Counted from the stretch's first letter, positions 38,059 to 49,026 are shown. The stretch is DNA of 64,000 bases from Gammaproteobacteria bacterium (GCA_020445255.1 JAGRGY010000021.1:1-64000); one strand, 5' to 3'. A program made the numbers and translations. The notes: generated from the sequence alone by a model not told the origin.

Positions 38059-41000
38059 TCAGTTACCCGGATCTTCGCTGATCGCCTTGTCTTCGTCGGT
38101 CGGATTGCAGCCGTCCGGGTCGGTGACGCCCGCACAGCGGAAGATGCGTTCGCCGAGCGTAACGCATCCGAGCGGGATCACGATCAAGGTCAGCAATGTC
38201 GAGACGAACACGCCGAACAGCAGCGAGATCGCCATACCCTGGAAGGTCGGGTCGGTCAGGATGACCGCAGAACCGAGCACCAGCGCGAGCGCCGTGATCA
38301 TGATCGGGCGGGTACGTGCCTTGGCCGCGTAGATCACCGCCTCGCGCAGTGGCATGCCGGTGCCGACCTGGTTGATCGTGAAATCGATCATCAGGATCGA
38401 GTTACGCACGATGATACCGGCCAGTGCGATCCAGCCGATCATCGACGTCGCGGTGAACTCCGCGCCCAGCAGCCAGTGTCCGGGGATGATTCCGAGCATG
38501 GTCAGCGGGATCGGCGCCATGATCACGGCCGGGATCGAGAAGTTGCCGAACTGCCACACCACCAGCATGTAGATGGCAACCAGCGCGACCCCGAAGGCGA
38601 TGCCCATGTCGCGGAACGTCTCGTAGGTGACGGTCCACTCGCCGGACCACTCGAAGCCGGACATGTCATCGAACTCCGGCGCATCGATCCGGGTGCCGCT
38701 CATGATCACACCGTCCGGCGTCGGATGGTCCTTGAGGCGTTCGTCGATATCGTTCATCGCGTATATCGGCGCCGGCAGCGCACCCACGGCGTCACCGACC
38801 ACGAATTCCACCGGGCGCAGGTCCTTGTGGAAGATCATCGGGTCGTGCTTGTCCTTGACGAACGTTCCGAGTTCACCCAGTGGCACCGAACGCCCGTCTT
38901 CGGTCATGACCGGCATGTCGACCAGGAGGTCGAGTTGCGAGCGCTTGGCCAGCGGCACCTGCAACAGGATATAGGTGGGTTCATAGACCAGTGCCTCCTT
39001 GATGTCACCGACCTTGAACATGCCCATCGCCATTGCCAGGTGCTGGTTGATGGTCTCCACCGAGACGCCCTGGTTGGCAGCCTTGTCGAGGTCGACATCG
39101 AAGCGCCAGATCTCCTGGTCGGTGCGCATGAAGTTGTCGACATCGTCGATCAGTGGCGACTCGCGGAACAGGTCGGTCATCATGTTCGCCACGCTGGCAC
39201 GCGTCTGCGCATCCGGTCCGTGTACCTCGGCGACCACAGTCTGCAGCACCGGTGGGCCCGGCGGCATCTCGACCACGGTTATGACCGCGCCGGAGGCCGC
39301 GCCGATCGGACGCAGCATTTCTCGCGCATCCTGTGCGATCTCGTGGCTGGTGCGGTGACGTTCCTTCTTGTGCAGCAGCTGAATCTGGACCTCGGACTGC
39401 CACGGGAACATGCGCAGATAGTAGTGACGCACCAGGCCATTGAAGTCGAACGGCCGCGCGGTGCCGACGTAGGTCTGGATCGCGGTCACCTCGGGGATAG
39501 TGCGCAGCTTGTCGACCACCTCGGACGTGACGTTGATCGTGTTCGGCAACGCCGTACCGTCGGGCATGTCGATGACCAGCGCGAATTCCGATTTGTTGTC
39601 GTACGGCAACATCTTCACGCGCACCGAGTAGTTCATGATGCCGAAGAACATCGAGATCGTGATCGCGAACGCCACGATCAGGCTGATCAGAAAACCCCAG
39701 CCCCACAGCTTGCTGTCGAGCAGTCGGCCGATCACCTTGTGGTAGAAACGACCCAGCACCTCGTCGATCTTGTGATCGCGCGCCTCCATCTTGTGCAGCG
39801 TCTGCATCGGCGGAATCATGCGCATTGCCAGCCACGGCGCGAACACGACCGCGGCGATCAGCGAAAACACCATCGCCACCGAACCGAGGGCCGGGATCGG
39901 CTCCATGTACGGTCCCATCATGCCGCGCACGAACCCCATCGGCAGCAGAGCCGCGATAACCGTATAGGTTGCAAGGATGGTCGGGTTGCCCACCTCACGC
40001 ACCGCGTCGACCGCGATCTCGGTCGACGTCTCACCGACCCTGAGCCAGCGTGCGTAGATGTTCTCGACGATGACGATGGCGTTGTCGACCAGGAACCCGA
40101 TCGAGAATATGAGCGCGAACAGGCTCACGCGGTCGATCGTGTATCCCATGATCATCGCCACGTAGACGGTGATGACCAGCACCACCGGGATGGTCAGCAG
40201 CACGACGATCGCCGGGCGCATCCCGAGTGACAACCACACCAGCACGGTCACTGCCGCGGTTGCGACGACGAGCTTGAACAGCAGGTCGTTGACCTTCTGG
40301 TTGGCGGTCTCACCGTAGTTGCGCGTGACCTCGACGTGGACGTCGTCGGGGATCAGGCTGCCCTTGAGGTGCTCGACCTCGGCCAGGATCTTGTTCACCA
40401 CGGATACGCCGTTGGCGCCCTTCTGCTTGGCGAGCGCGATAGTGACCGCCTGCGCCCCGTCCACGGCCTCTCCCTCGTGCGCGGGGCCGGTGTAGTAGGC
40501 GACCTGATGTCGTGCCTCTTCCGGCCCCTTGGTCACCTCGGCCACGTCACGCAGATAAACCGGCAGGCCATCGTGCGAGCCCACGACCAGACGCTTGAAG
40601 TCCTCCGCCGACTGGAAGAACGACCCGGTCTTGACCCAGTAGTACTTGCCGCCCTGCTCGACCGAACCGACCGTCTGTTTGGTGTTGAAGCCCTGAATCA
40701 TCTTCGCGATGTGGCCCATGCTGATGCCGTAGCCCGACAACCGCTCCGGCAGCACGTCGACCCGCACCTGCTCGGCCCTGCCCCCGGAGACGAAGGCATT
40801 GCCAGTCTGCGGAAGATGCTTGAGGTCCTGCATCAGGCTGACGGCGAGCTTGCGCAGGATCGCGTCGTCCATGACCTTGGACCACAGCGTCAGCGTGACC
40901 ACCGGCACGTCATCCACTTCCTTCGGTTTTATCAGCGGCGGCTCGACACCTGGCGGCATCATGTCGAGGTTGGCCTGCACCTTGTTGTGGGTGAGTACGA

Positions 41001-41364
41001 TGGCGCGTTCGATCTCCTCACCGACGTGGAACTCGAGCGTGATGATGCCCATGCCCTCGTCGCTGACCGAGTACACGTGCTTGACGCCGTGGATCTCGCT
41101 GACCAGGCGCTCCAGCGGGCTGACGACGAGGCGCGAGATCTCCTGCGACGATGCACCGGGCATCTGCAGCATGATGTCGATCATCGGCACCGAGATCTGC
41201 GGATCCTCCTGGCGCGGCGTCGCGTACAGACCGTAGATGCCGACTAGCATCATGGCGACGAACAGCAGCGGGGACAGCGGCGAATGGATGAACGAATCGG
41301 CCAGACGACCGGCGAAACCAAGTTCTTCTTTGGATAGCGAATCTTTCTTTTTGGTACCGGACAT
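38059..41364 (-). CDS. RND efflux permease
   Basis: 1101-residue inner-membrane proton/drug antiporter of the HAE-like family, from the ATG at 41364. Twelve membrane helices with two large periplasmic loops are expected. Visible signs are the helix-4 Asp in FLVDNAIVIVENIYAR, the repeated-half motif IVRNSILMIDF, and PPGVEPPLI in the porter domain. It pairs with the adaptor 121 bp upstream. No outer-membrane channel gene is adjacent. Substrate unknown. Confidence 0.92.
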   Translation of the reverse strand: MSGTKKKDSLSKEELGFAGRLADSFIHSPLSPLLFVAMMLVGIYGLYATPRQEDPQISVPMIDIMLQMPGASSQEISRLVVSPLERLVSEIHGVKHVYSVSDEGMGIITLEFHVGEEIERAIVLTHNKVQANLDMMPPGVEPPLIKPKEVDDVPVVTLTLWSKVMDDAILRKLAVSLMQDLKHLPQTGNAFVSGGRAEQVRVDVLPERLSGYGISMGHIAKMIQGFNTKQTVGSVEQGGKYYWVKTGSFFQSAEDFKRLVVGSHDGLPVYLRDVAEVTKGPEEARHQVAYYTGPAHEGEAVDGAQAVTIALAKQKGANGVSVVNKILAEVEHLKGSLIPDDVHVEVTRNYGETANQKVNDLLFKLVVATAAVTVLVWLSLGMRPAIVVLLTIPVVLVITVYVAMIMGYTIDRVSLFALIFSIGFLVDNAIVIVENIYARWLRVGETSTEIAVDAVREVGNPTILATYTVIAALLPMGFVRGMMGPYMEPIPALGSVAMVFSLIAAVVFAPWLAMRMIPPMQTLHKMEARDHKIDEVLGRFYHKVIGRLLDSKLWGWGFLISLIVAFAITISMFFGIMNYSVRVKMLPYDNKSEFALVIDMPDGTALPNTINVTSEVVDKLRTIPEVTAIQTYVGTARPFDFNGLVRHYYLRMFPWQSEVQIQLLHKKERHRTSHEIAQDAREMLRPIGAASGAVITVVEMPPGPPVLQTVVAEVHGPDAQTRASVANMMTDLFRESPLIDDVDNFMRTDQEIWRFDVDLDKAANQGVSVETINQHLAMAMGMFKVGDIKEALVYEPTYILLQVPLAKRSQLDLLVDMPVMTEDGRSVPLGELGTFVKDKHDPMIFHKDLRPVEFVVGDAVGALPAPIYAMNDIDERLKDHPTPDGVIMSGTRIDAPEFDDMSGFEWSGEWTVTYETFRDMGIAFGVALVAIYMLVVWQFGNFSIPAVIMAPIPLTMLGIIPGHWLLGAEFTATSMIGWIALAGIIVRNSILMIDFTINQVGTGMPLREAVIYAAKARTRPIMITALALVLGSAVILTDPTFQGMAISLLFGVFVSTLLTLIVIPLGCVTLGERIFRCAGVTDPDGCNPTDEDKAISEDPGN

Positions 41365-41485
41365 GAGGAATTGCTCCGATTGCCCCACCGGGCACAGATA
41401 ACTGCCTTGGTCGATTACGTGCGGGGGCGCCTCGTCGTGCGCGGCGGACGCCCGCGGAAAATTTCAGCCGCCAACAGCCCGGACA

Positions 41486-42658
41486 CTAGGGGCCGGAACT
41501 GTACTGCCCGGAACGCACCGACCCGTCAGGGGCGCGCAGAATCGCGTCACCTTCTTCGAGGCCGGACAAGACGGCGACCTGGTCACCGATCACCGCGCCG
41601 AGGCGCAGCGCACGCATGCGCAGTTCCGTCCGGTCGGGCGACACCAGGAAGACTGTCGGCAGGCTGCCGCGCCAGGAGATGGCCGTGGCCGGAATGGTCA
41701 GCGGCGAAAACTGGTCGTTGCTCGGATCCGGCACCAGCACCTCGGCGTACATCCCGGCTCGCGCGCCGCTGCCGTCCGGCAGTGCCACCTTCACCGTGGT
41801 CGTGTGTCCACCCATGTTCGCCATCGGGAAGATTCGCGAAACGGTGACCGACACCGGCTCCTTGCCGCGATCCAAACGCGCCTTCAGTTGCGCGCCTTCC
41901 GACAAGGCCGAGACGAGCCGCGTCGGCACTTCGATCTGGATCTCCATCCTGCTGGTGTCGGCGAACACGACCAGCGGCATCCCGGGCTGCACGATGTCGC
42001 CGACTTCGACCATCTTCTTGACGATCACGCCATCGAACGGCGCGACGCTGGTGGCGTTCTCGATGTTGGCGTCCAGTTCTCGGATGCCGGCCTCGGCCTG
42101 GGCCACCTGGTCACGCGCGGCCTGGATCTGAACGCCCTGACCGTAGAGATTGGAACGACGCTCGTAGCCCGGGCTGCCCTGGCCCATCATCGAGCGCATC
42201 GGATCGGAGAACATGCTCACCATGCCCGGCATGCCGCCCAGCATGCTGTTGGACTGCGAGTTAGGCGTCAGCACCTCGCGCTCATACTGCACGTGGGCGT
42301 TGCCGAGCGCGGCATGTGCACTGTTCAAACCCGCCACCGCCGCCTGGCGCTTGGCGACCATGCTCGACACATCGAGCTGAACCAGCGTGGCGCCTTCACC
42401 GAAGGCGTCTCCCTCCTCGCCGGCGATGAACTGCACATCACCCGGGATCTGCGCCGTGAGGTTGACCATTTTAAAGGGAATGACCGTACCGCCGAGCACC
42501 GCCGCGTTGGTGTTCTTCTCCCGCGACACGACATAAATCTGCTGCTCCGGGACGCGAGGCTTCATCTCGTCCACGGCGGCGGGCTGATCGTTCTGCCCAA
42601 CAGCCATACCTCCCAACAGGGAAACCGACAGGGCGACTAATACGTAGAGTGGTTTCAT
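41486..42658 (-). CDS. RND efflux adaptor with Met-rich insertion
   Basis: 390-residue periplasmic adaptor with a signal peptide. Barrel-sandwich halves lie around residues 65-105 and 200-235 (APFDGVIVKKMVEVGDIVQPG). The hairpin contains a Met-rich stretch (about 139-158; seven Met including MLGGMPGMVSMF) not usual in drug adaptors, which might bind soft metals such as copper or silver. This is speculative. It forms an operon with the RND permease. Confidence 0.9.
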   Translation of the reverse strand: MKPLYVLVALSVSLLGGMAVGQNDQPAAVDEMKPRVPEQQIYVVSREKNTNAAVLGGTVIPFKMVNLTAQIPGDVQFIAGEEGDAFGEGATLVQLDVSSMVAKRQAAVAGLNSAHAALGNAHVQYEREVLTPNSQSNSMLGGMPGMVSMFSDPMRSMMGQGSPGYERRSNLYGQGVQIQAARDQVAQAEAGIRELDANIENATSVAPFDGVIVKKMVEVGDIVQPGMPLVVFADTSRMEIQIEVPTRLVSALSEGAQLKARLDRGKEPVSVTVSRIFPMANMGGHTTTVKVALPDGSGARAGMYAEVLVPDPSNDQFSPLTIPATAISWRGSLPTVFLVSPDRTELRMRALRLGAVIGDQVAVLSGLEEGDAILRAPDGSVRSGQYSSGP

Positions 42659-43135
42659 GGCAGTCGAAATATCCAATTAGTTGAACCTCGACGAATGCCG
42701 GATCGGACGACAGCCTGCAGTTACGACCGTCCGGCCTCCTCTATAGACATTAATTATCGCACACATTAGACAAACTTATCCAGAGCAAATTCGGTGTATG
42801 GCCTGCTGTCGTCGCGACATCGTGACGTCGTGACGGACCGCCATGACATGCCACACCGACTCACGGCCGAATCGCGCCAGTGTCGTTCCTCGACCGTGTC
42901 ATTTTAGCGCATGCCGCGGGCATGCCGCCGTCCGGAGGTCCGCTGTCGGCGATGTCGGACGGCGTCCGCAACACGGCACGCGACATCAGACCGGGGCCAA
43001 CCGTAGCAGACAATCGAGGACGCATGAACCGTCCGCCTATTCGGCCAAATCGACATGGCGTCACGCACGCGGCCTGTCCCCCAGCCGGCCCCTGCGATCC
43101 CGGCGCGAGTCCGCACAGCCTGCGACAATGCGCAG
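42659..43135. other. Intergenic region upstream of the RND operon
   Basis: 477 bp without a convincing gene. An AT-rich patch at about 42740-42790 holds two ACATTA repeats 16 bp apart (42747 and 42763) and is the likely promoter region of the RND operon on the minus strand. The rest is GC-rich and featureless to me. Confidence 0.4.
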
Positions 43136-43804
43136 ATGATTGACCTGTATTGCGAACGCATCTCGCCCGGGTTGCTGGGCGAACCCCTGAATGCGGTGAC
43201 CAATCTCGCCTTCCTGATGGCAGCCTGGCTGATGTGGCGGCGGGCGCGCCACGATGAGGAAGCGCCAACGGAGATCATGCTGCTGGCGGGATTGATGCTC
43301 GCGATCGGCATCGGCAGCGCGCTGTTCCACACCTTCGCGACGCGCTGGGCGATGTTGCTCGACCTGGCACCCATCGTGATCTTCCAGGGGGTGTTCCTGT
43401 GGTCCTATACCGGTCGCGCCATCGGGCTGTCGCGACGTCGCCGGGTCATCATCATTGTCACCCTGCTTGCTGCCATCACCGCCAGCCTGCCGTTCACGGC
43501 CCACCTGAACGGTTCCCTGCTCTATCTGCCGGCGCTGCTCAGCCTGATCGTCCTCGCCGCATGGCACTTCCGGAATATGGCGCAGGCACGCACGTCCTTG
43601 GTCTGGGCGACTGCACTGCTCGCGGCATCACTGGTGCTGCGGACCGTCGACCAGTGGCTCTGCCCGGTGTGGCCGGCCGGCACGCACTTCGGCTGGCATC
43701 TGCTCAACGCCGTCGTGCTGTACCAGGCGACCTCGGGCCTGCTCGCCGCCACGCGGCAATCAGCCCGAACCGGTGGGGCACCGGTCGCGCACGCGGCCAG
43801 GTGA
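43136..43804 (+). CDS. Ceramidase-domain (CREST family) membrane protein
   Basis: 222 residues from the ATG at 43136. About seven membrane helices with metal-site motifs of alkaline ceramidase-like hydrolases: YCERISPGLLGEPLNAVTN, SALFHTFATRWAMLLDLAP and GTHFGWHLLNA (His and Asp ligands). The bacterial substrate is unknown; a sphingolipid or other amide lipid is possible. Confidence 0.85.
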   Translation: MIDLYCERISPGLLGEPLNAVTNLAFLMAAWLMWRRARHDEEAPTEIMLLAGLMLAIGIGSALFHTFATRWAMLLDLAPIVIFQGVFLWSYTGRAIGLSRRRRVIIIVTLLAAITASLPFTAHLNGSLLYLPALLSLIVLAAWHFRNMAQARTSLVWATALLAASLVLRTVDQWLCPVWPAGTHFGWHLLNAVVLYQATSGLLAATRQSARTGGAPVAHAAR

Positions 43805-43894
43805 CAACGGCCCACCTTGGGGACCGCCGGGGCGCGGTACACTCGGCACAAGGCCGGCACGAGACCCGGCCACGAACGACAGGAGTGGAGTGAG

Positions 43895-44371
43895 ATGCAA
43901 CCCATAGACGCGGCGCGGCGGCGCCTGTTTCAACTGATCGGTGCGGCTGGCGGCCTGCTCGCATTGGGAACCGCGCGCGCCCACCACACCGACACGCATT
44001 TCGACGACAAGTCCGAGCACCAGATCGTCTACCAGTGCAACAAGGCCGACAACGACTACCTCGAGCACATCCTCTTCTCGGTCGGCGAGCTGATCCGCAA
44101 GCACGGCGACAACGTCGAGATCGTCGTCGCCTGCTTCGGGCCCGGCATACACCTCCTCGGCGACCCGCCCGAGCGGCCTGTCGCCAAAGAGCTGCAGGAG
44201 CGCGCATCGTCGCTGTCGGCCTACGGCGTCAGGTTCCACGCCTGCAAGAACACGATGGACAGCCTCGGCTGGACCGAGCAGAACCTGGTCAGTTATGCCG
44301 TCGTCGTGCCGATCGGCGTCGAGGACATGATGCTGCTGCAGGAAAAGGGCTTCAGCTACGTCAGCTGGTAG
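43895..44371 (+). CDS. Tat-exported DsrE-like protein
   Basis: 158 residues from the ATG at 43895 (AGGAG upstream). The N-terminus has a Tat-type signal (RRRLFQLIGAAGGLLAL). The mature part resembles DsrE/DsrF-like folds, with Cys in VVACFGPG, FHACKNTM and YQCNKAD. DsrE proteins usually act in cytoplasmic sulfur relay, so a periplasmic one would be atypical; such proteins are known in sulfur oxidisers. Its role here is unknown. Confidence 0.75.
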   Translation: MQPIDAARRRLFQLIGAAGGLLALGTARAHHTDTHFDDKSEHQIVYQCNKADNDYLEHILFSVGELIRKHGDNVEIVVACFGPGIHLLGDPPERPVAKELQERASSLSAYGVRFHACKNTMDSLGWTEQNLVSYAVVVPIGVEDMMLLQEKGFSYVSW

Positions 44372-44437
44372 ACACCCGTCGCATCGCGTCACCTGTCTGC
44401 CCCTGGGCAGGGTGACGCGCGACGCAGGTGACACGTT

Positions 44438-44944
44438 TCACCGTGCGGCCGCCGTACTTTTGCGCGTGATGTAGGCCTCGATCGAATCGACCGGTACCGC
44501 ACCCGCCTGCGCGGCCTTCAGGTCACCGTCCGGACCGTACAGCAGGATCGTCGGCGTCCCGCGAAACGGCTCCTGGGTCAGGTTCATGTAGTACAGCATC
44601 GTCGATACCGGTTCACCGATCAGGTTCGGAAACGGCAGATCATGGCGGTCGACGAATGCCCGGGCCTCGGCCTGTTTCTCCTGTCCGTCGAGGCTGATGC
44701 CGAGCACGCGCGCATCCCTGTCGACATGCGCCGCATGGAACTGGGCGTAACCCTCGGCCTCGCGGTTGCACACCCCGCAGTCGTGCGCCCAGATCATCAC
44801 GACCAGCCAACGACCGTCGCCGGTGTAGTCGGCGATGCTGCGCGGCTTGCCGTCGAAATCGGTGAACGGCGCATCCGCCGCCTTTGCCGACGGCAGCATG
44901 CAGGCCAGCGACAGCAATACCAGGGCGGTGAGGTTTTTCATCAT
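44438..44944 (-). CDS. TlpA-like thioredoxin-fold protein
   Basis: 168 residues from the ATG at 44944 (second Met 44941). It has a signal peptide (LTALVLLSLACMLPSAKA) and a redox motif CGVC in WAHDCGVCNREAE. The cis-Pro is in GTPTILLYG. It is probably a periplasmic thiol reductase or oxidant-handling protein. It runs convergently with the DsrE-like gene. Confidence 0.82.
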   Translation of the reverse strand: MMKNLTALVLLSLACMLPSAKAADAPFTDFDGKPRSIADYTGDGRWLVVMIWAHDCGVCNREAEGYAQFHAAHVDRDARVLGISLDGQEKQAEARAFVDRHDLPFPNLIGEPVSTMLYYMNLTQEPFRGTPTILLYGPDGDLKAAQAGAVPVDSIEAYITRKSTAAAR

Positions 44945-45069
44945 GCGGGGTTCCTGAGCGAGCCACTGTAAGACCGCGGCGGGGCGCGAATTGTTGCATG
45001 CCCGGCGTTGATCGGGCGGGCCGCGTGGCGCAGATGCGGACACCGGTCACACCCACACGGGGCGGCGGC

Positions 45070-48000
45070 TCAGTGGAAATCGCGCGCCACGACGCTAAGC
45101 CCGCCGAGCAGGTCGCTGTGGTTCTCGAGCCGCCGGCAGACCAGGTGCTGCACGCCATCCGAGCGCTGGATCTCGGCGACCACGCCGAGCAGCTGCGAAC
45201 CCAGCAGCACCCGGCGCTGGCGCTCGGCGAGATCGGCCCAGATCAGCAGGTTCATGCCGCCACACTCGTCTTCCAGCGTGACGAAGATCGCACGCCCGTT
45301 GCCCGGGCGCTGACGGATCAGAACCAGGCCGGCCGTGCGCACGATCTGGCCCGGCGCGCGCTCGCCGACCTCGGCCGACGACAGCAGGCCACGCGCACGC
45401 AGGTCCGCGCGGATCAGCGCCAGCGGGTGCTCGCGCAACGTCAGGCCGGTCTGCGCATAGTCGGCCAGCACCGCCTGGCCGGCGGTCGGCGCGGCGAGCA
45501 GCGGCAGCTGTTCGTGAAAGCGGTCGAGACCGTCGATCGGCAGCGCCTCTTCGACCCCGGCCACGGCCCAGGCGGCCAGGTGCCGATGCCCGGCCAGCCC
45601 CTGCAATGCGTCGGCCGCGGCCAGCACCTGCAGCTCGGCGCGGTCGAGCCGCGCGCGCCGGGCCAGGTCCCGGACGTCCGAAAATCCGCCCACCTGGCGG
45701 GCTGCGACAATCCGCCTGGCTGCTGCCTCTGACAGGCCCCGGATCATGCGCAGCCCAAAACGCAGGGTGGGCGGATCCTCCGAGGCCCGGGTTCGAGGTT
45801 CGGGGTTCGAGGTTTCATTTCCCGGGCCCTGCTCCAGCGTGCAGTCCCAATCACTGTGGCGTACGTCGGCCGGCTGCACCTCGACGCCGTGCTCACGCGC
45901 GTCACGCACCAGTTGCGCCGGTGCGTAGAAGCCCATCGGCTGACTGTTGATCAGCGCGGCGCAGAACGCCGCCGGGTGGTAGCACTTGAGCCACGCCGAC
46001 ACGTACACCAGCAGCGCGAAGCTGGCCGCGTGCGACTCCGGGAAGCCGTAGTCGCCGAAGCCGAGGATCTGGCGGTACACGCGCTCGGCGAACTCGCGCC
46101 GGTAGCCGCGCGCCTGCATGCCGTCCATCAGCCTCTTCTCGTAGGGTTCGAGTCCGCCGCGGCGCTTCCATGCCGCCATCGCGCGCCGCAGATGGTCGGC
46201 CTCGCCGGGCGTGAAGCCGGCCGCGACCATCGCCAGCTTGATCACCTGCTCCTGGAAGATCGGCACACCGAGGGTGCGTTCGAGCACGCCGCGCACCTCG
46301 TCCGACGGGTAGTCAACCGCCTCGAGCCGCTGCCGCCGGCGCAGGTAGGGATGCACCATGTCGCCCTGAATCGGCCCCGGGCGCACGATCGCGACCTCGA
46401 TGACGAGGTCGTAGAAACACGCCGGCCGCAGCCGCGGCAACATCGACATCTGTGCACGCGACTCGATCTGGAACACGCCGACGGTGTCGGCGCGCTGGAT
46501 CATCGCGTACACGGCCGGGTCCTCGGCCGGTATGTCCTGCAGGGTCACCGGCGACCTCGGTGTCCAGCGTGCCGGGACACCACATCGCACCTCGCGCGCG
46601 GCATCGTCGGCCAAGGTCGCCGGGTCGACGTCGTACTGTCCGGCATGGGCCGCCACCGCACCGGCCGCCCAGTAACCGTTCAGCAGGTCCAGCGCGCGCC
46701 GGATCGCCGACAGCATGCCAAGCGCGAGCACGTCGACCTTGAGCAGGCCCAGCGCCTCGAGGTCGTCCTTCTCCCACTGGATCACGGTGCGTTCGGGCAT
46801 CGACGCGTTCTCGATCGGCACCAGTTCGTCGAGCCGGCCGGCGGCGATGACGAAGCCGCCGACGTGCTGCGACAGGTGGCGCGGGAAGCCGCGCAGCGTG
46901 TTGACCAGCACGCGCAGCCGCTTCAGCGTCGGATTGGCCGGGTCGAAGCCGGCCTCGCGCAGGTGGTCGTCGCTGATCTCGCCATGGCGTCGCCACGCCG
47001 CGACCGACGCGACCAGCGCCTCGACCTGCTCCAGGCCGAGGCCGAGCGCCTTGCCGACGTCGCGCACGGCGCTGCGCGTGCGGTAGCAGATCACGGTCGC
47101 TGCCAGCGCGGCGCGTTCGCGGCCGTATTTTTCGTAGACGTACTGGATCACCTCCTCGCGGCGCTGGTGTTCGAAATCGACGTCGATGTCGGGCGGCTCG
47201 TTGCGCTCGCGCGAGATGAAGCGTTCGAACAGCAGGTTCATGCGCGCCGGGTCGACCTCGGTGATGCCGAGGCAGTAACACACCGCCGAGTTGGCCGCCG
47301 AGCCGCGGCCCTGGCACAGGATGTCGCGTTCGCGCGCGAAGCGAACCATGTCCCACACGGTCAGGAAATAGGCCTCGTAGCCGAGCTCGGCAATCAGTGC
47401 GAGTTCGTGTTCGACCTGCGCCCGCACCCGGTCCGGACAGCCGTCCGGCCAGCGCCGCTGCATGCCCTGCTCGGTCAGGTGGCGCAGGTACGTGCGCGGC
47501 GTCATGCCGACCGGCGTGACGTCGTCCGGGTACTGATAACGCAGCTCGTCGAGCGAGAAGGTGCAGCGCGCGGCGACCGCAAGCGTCCCGGCCAGCAACT
47601 CCGGCGGATACAGCACGCCGAGGTCGTCGCGTGCGCGCAGGTGACGCTCACCGTTCGGCAGGCGCGCGTGACCGAGCCGTGCGACCGGCGTGTTGAGCCG
47701 GACCGCGGTCAGCAGGTCCTGCAGCGCACGCCGACCGCGCACGTGCATGTGCACGTCGCCGCTGGCGACACGCGGCAGGGCATGACGCTCGGCCAGCCGC
47801 ACACTGTGCGCGAGACGCTCGGCGTCATGCCCGTCGCGCAGCAGCTCGACGGCGAGCCAGGCCCGTCCGGCGAACGCGCGCGCCAGCCACCCGGCCATGT
47901 CGTCATCGGTCTGCGGCGTGACCGGCAGCAGCGCGAGGCAGGCATCCAGTGAACCCTCGAGGTCGGCGCGGCACAGCCGGTAGCTGCCCTTGTCGGCCTG

Positions 48001-48318
48001 CCGGCGCGCGTGCGTGATCAGCCGGCACAACCGGCCATAGCCGACGCGGTCGGTCGCCAGCAGGACCAGCGTGACTCCGTCGTCGAGCCGCAGCTCGCAG
48101 CCGACCAGCAGGTGCAGGCCGAGTTCCCCGGCCTTCTGGTGCGCGCGCACGACACCGGACAGCGAGCATTCGTCGGTGATCGCCAGTGCCGCGTAGCCAA
48201 GTGCGTGCGCACGCTCGACCAGTTCCTCCGGGTGCGAGGCACCGCGCAGGAAGCTGTAGTTGCTCAGGCAGTGCAGCTCGGCATAGCCCGGCGGAACCCG
48301 GCGCCGTTCATCAGCCAT
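45070..48318 (-). CDS. dnaE2: Error-prone DNA polymerase DnaE2
   Basis: Translesion polymerase of the DnaE family, 1082 residues from the ATG at 48318. PHP domain at the N-terminus ([20 protein letters not shown]), catalytic Asp motif [18 protein letters not shown], and a C-terminal OB region. Partners imuA and imuB usually sit beside it but are absent here, and no LexA-type box (CTGT-N8-ACAG) was seen in 48319-48627. An in-frame repeat insertion lies near residues 830-850. Confidence 0.95.
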   Translation of the reverse strand: MADERRRVPPGYAELHCLSNYSFLRGASHPEELVERAHALGYAALAITDECSLSGVVRAHQKAGELGLHLLVGCELRLDDGVTLVLLATDRVGYGRLCRLITHARRQADKGSYRLCRADLEGSLDACLALLPVTPQTDDDMAGWLARAFAGRAWLAVELLRDGHDAERLAHSVRLAERHALPRVASGDVHMHVRGRRALQDLLTAVRLNTPVARLGHARLPNGERHLRARDDLGVLYPPELLAGTLAVAARCTFSLDELRYQYPDDVTPVGMTPRTYLRHLTEQGMQRRWPDGCPDRVRAQVEHELALIAELGYEAYFLTVWDMVRFARERDILCQGRGSAANSAVCYCLGITEVDPARMNLLFERFISRERNEPPDIDVDFEHQRREEVIQYVYEKYGRERAALAATVICYRTRSAVRDVGKALGLGLEQVEALVASVAAWRRHGEISDDHLREAGFDPANPTLKRLRVLVNTLRGFPRHLSQHVGGFVIAAGRLDELVPIENASMPERTVIQWEKDDLEALGLLKVDVLALGMLSAIRRALDLLNGYWAAGAVAAHAGQYDVDPATLADDAAREVRCGVPARWTPRSPVTLQDIPAEDPAVYAMIQRADTVGVFQIESRAQMSMLPRLRPACFYDLVIEVAIVRPGPIQGDMVHPYLRRRQRLEAVDYPSDEVRGVLERTLGVPIFQEQVIKLAMVAAGFTPGEADHLRRAMAAWKRRGGLEPYEKRLMDGMQARGYRREFAERVYRQILGFGDYGFPESHAASFALLVYVSAWLKCYHPAAFCAALINSQPMGFYAPAQLVRDAREHGVEVQPADVRHSDWDCTLEQGPGNETSNPEPRTRASEDPPTLRFGLRMIRGLSEAAARRIVAARQVGGFSDVRDLARRARLDRAELQVLAAADALQGLAGHRHLAAWAVAGVEEALPIDGLDRFHEQLPLLAAPTAGQAVLADYAQTGLTLREHPLALIRADLRARGLLSSAEVGERAPGQIVRTAGLVLIRQRPGNGRAIFVTLEDECGGMNLLIWADLAERQRRVLLGSQLLGVVAEIQRSDGVQHLVCRRLENHSDLLGGLSVVARDFH
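45786..45826. repeat. Simple repeat inserted in dnaE2
   Basis: CCCGGGTTCGAGGTTCGGGG, then TTCGAGGTTTCATTTCCCGGG, flanked by CCCGGG at both ends. The GGTTCGAGG-type units encode a Pro/Arg/Glu/Ser stretch ([10 protein letters not shown]), which breaks the usual short loop before [11 protein letters not shown]. The reading frame stays open. Confidence 0.6.
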
Positions 48319-48627
48319 GGCGGTCATGGGCCTGCCTGCCAGATGGAGAACCAATATAGAACATCAAGGTAACTATAACCACTGGGAACAGGTCCGGGAA
48401 AGGCATCGGAGCCCTTTTCCGCACGTACCTGCGAAACGCACTCGACGGAGGAATACAGGGTCAGCAGTCGGAGCCAGGCTGCCCAACCCTCATCGCCGGA
48501 CAAATCATGACCGGCGTTCAGGGATACGCATATCGCAACGATTCCGCGCAAGGCACGGATCGTCCCAACCACACGACAAACGCGCTATCGTGGACGGCCA
48601 ACCCGAGTTGCACAGGGCGAAATCGGC
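48319..48627. other. Intergenic region upstream of dnaE2
   Basis: 309 bp between divergent dnaE2 and the GNAT-like gene. No gene, LexA box or strong hairpin was found. A TATATT-like sequence at about 48355 on the minus strand could be a weak promoter. Confidence 0.35.
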
Positions 48628-49026
48628 ATGGACATGGAAATACTGGTCAGTGCCGTGCTGAAGGCCCATGGATTCCCCACGACACCCAACGTCCTCACCG
48701 TCAGCGTGGCGCGGCTGGTCAAGATCGATTTTCATCCGCCCAACATGCTTCTGTATGCAGAACTCGATATCCAACGCGGATTTGCATTCAACGCGAACCT
48801 GCACATAAACCCCCGCATACGCCACCGTGGCATCGGCGCACGGCTGCAGGCAGCGTATGAAGAGATCTGCCGGGAGGCCCGCGTGACGATTCTGATCAAC
48901 AACAACAGGAACCCGGCGTTCTGGAGAAAGCTGGGTTTTCGCCGGTTGAACCCTTTCCGACAGATGCTGCTTTCCCGGCACCTGAACATCGCGTTCGACA
49001 AGGGAAGCATGTACAAGGTCGTCTAG
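48628..49026 (+). CDS. GNAT-like N-acetyltransferase
   Basis: 132 residues with the acetyl-CoA motif RHRGIGARLQAAYEE and a C-terminal FWRKLGFRRL segment typical of GNAT proteins. Its base composition is less GC-rich than its neighbours, hinting at transfer. Substrate unknown. Confidence 0.65.
   Translation: MDMEILVSAVLKAHGFPTTPNVLTVSVARLVKIDFHPPNMLLYAELDIQRGFAFNANLHINPRIRHRGIGARLQAAYEEICREARVTILINNNRNPAFWRKLGFRRLNPFRQMLLSRHLNIAFDKGSMYKVV

Noticed and set aside
48319..48627. SOS (LexA) box for dnaE2
   Set aside because: No CTGT-N8-ACAG match was found; the nearest similar string lacks the second half.
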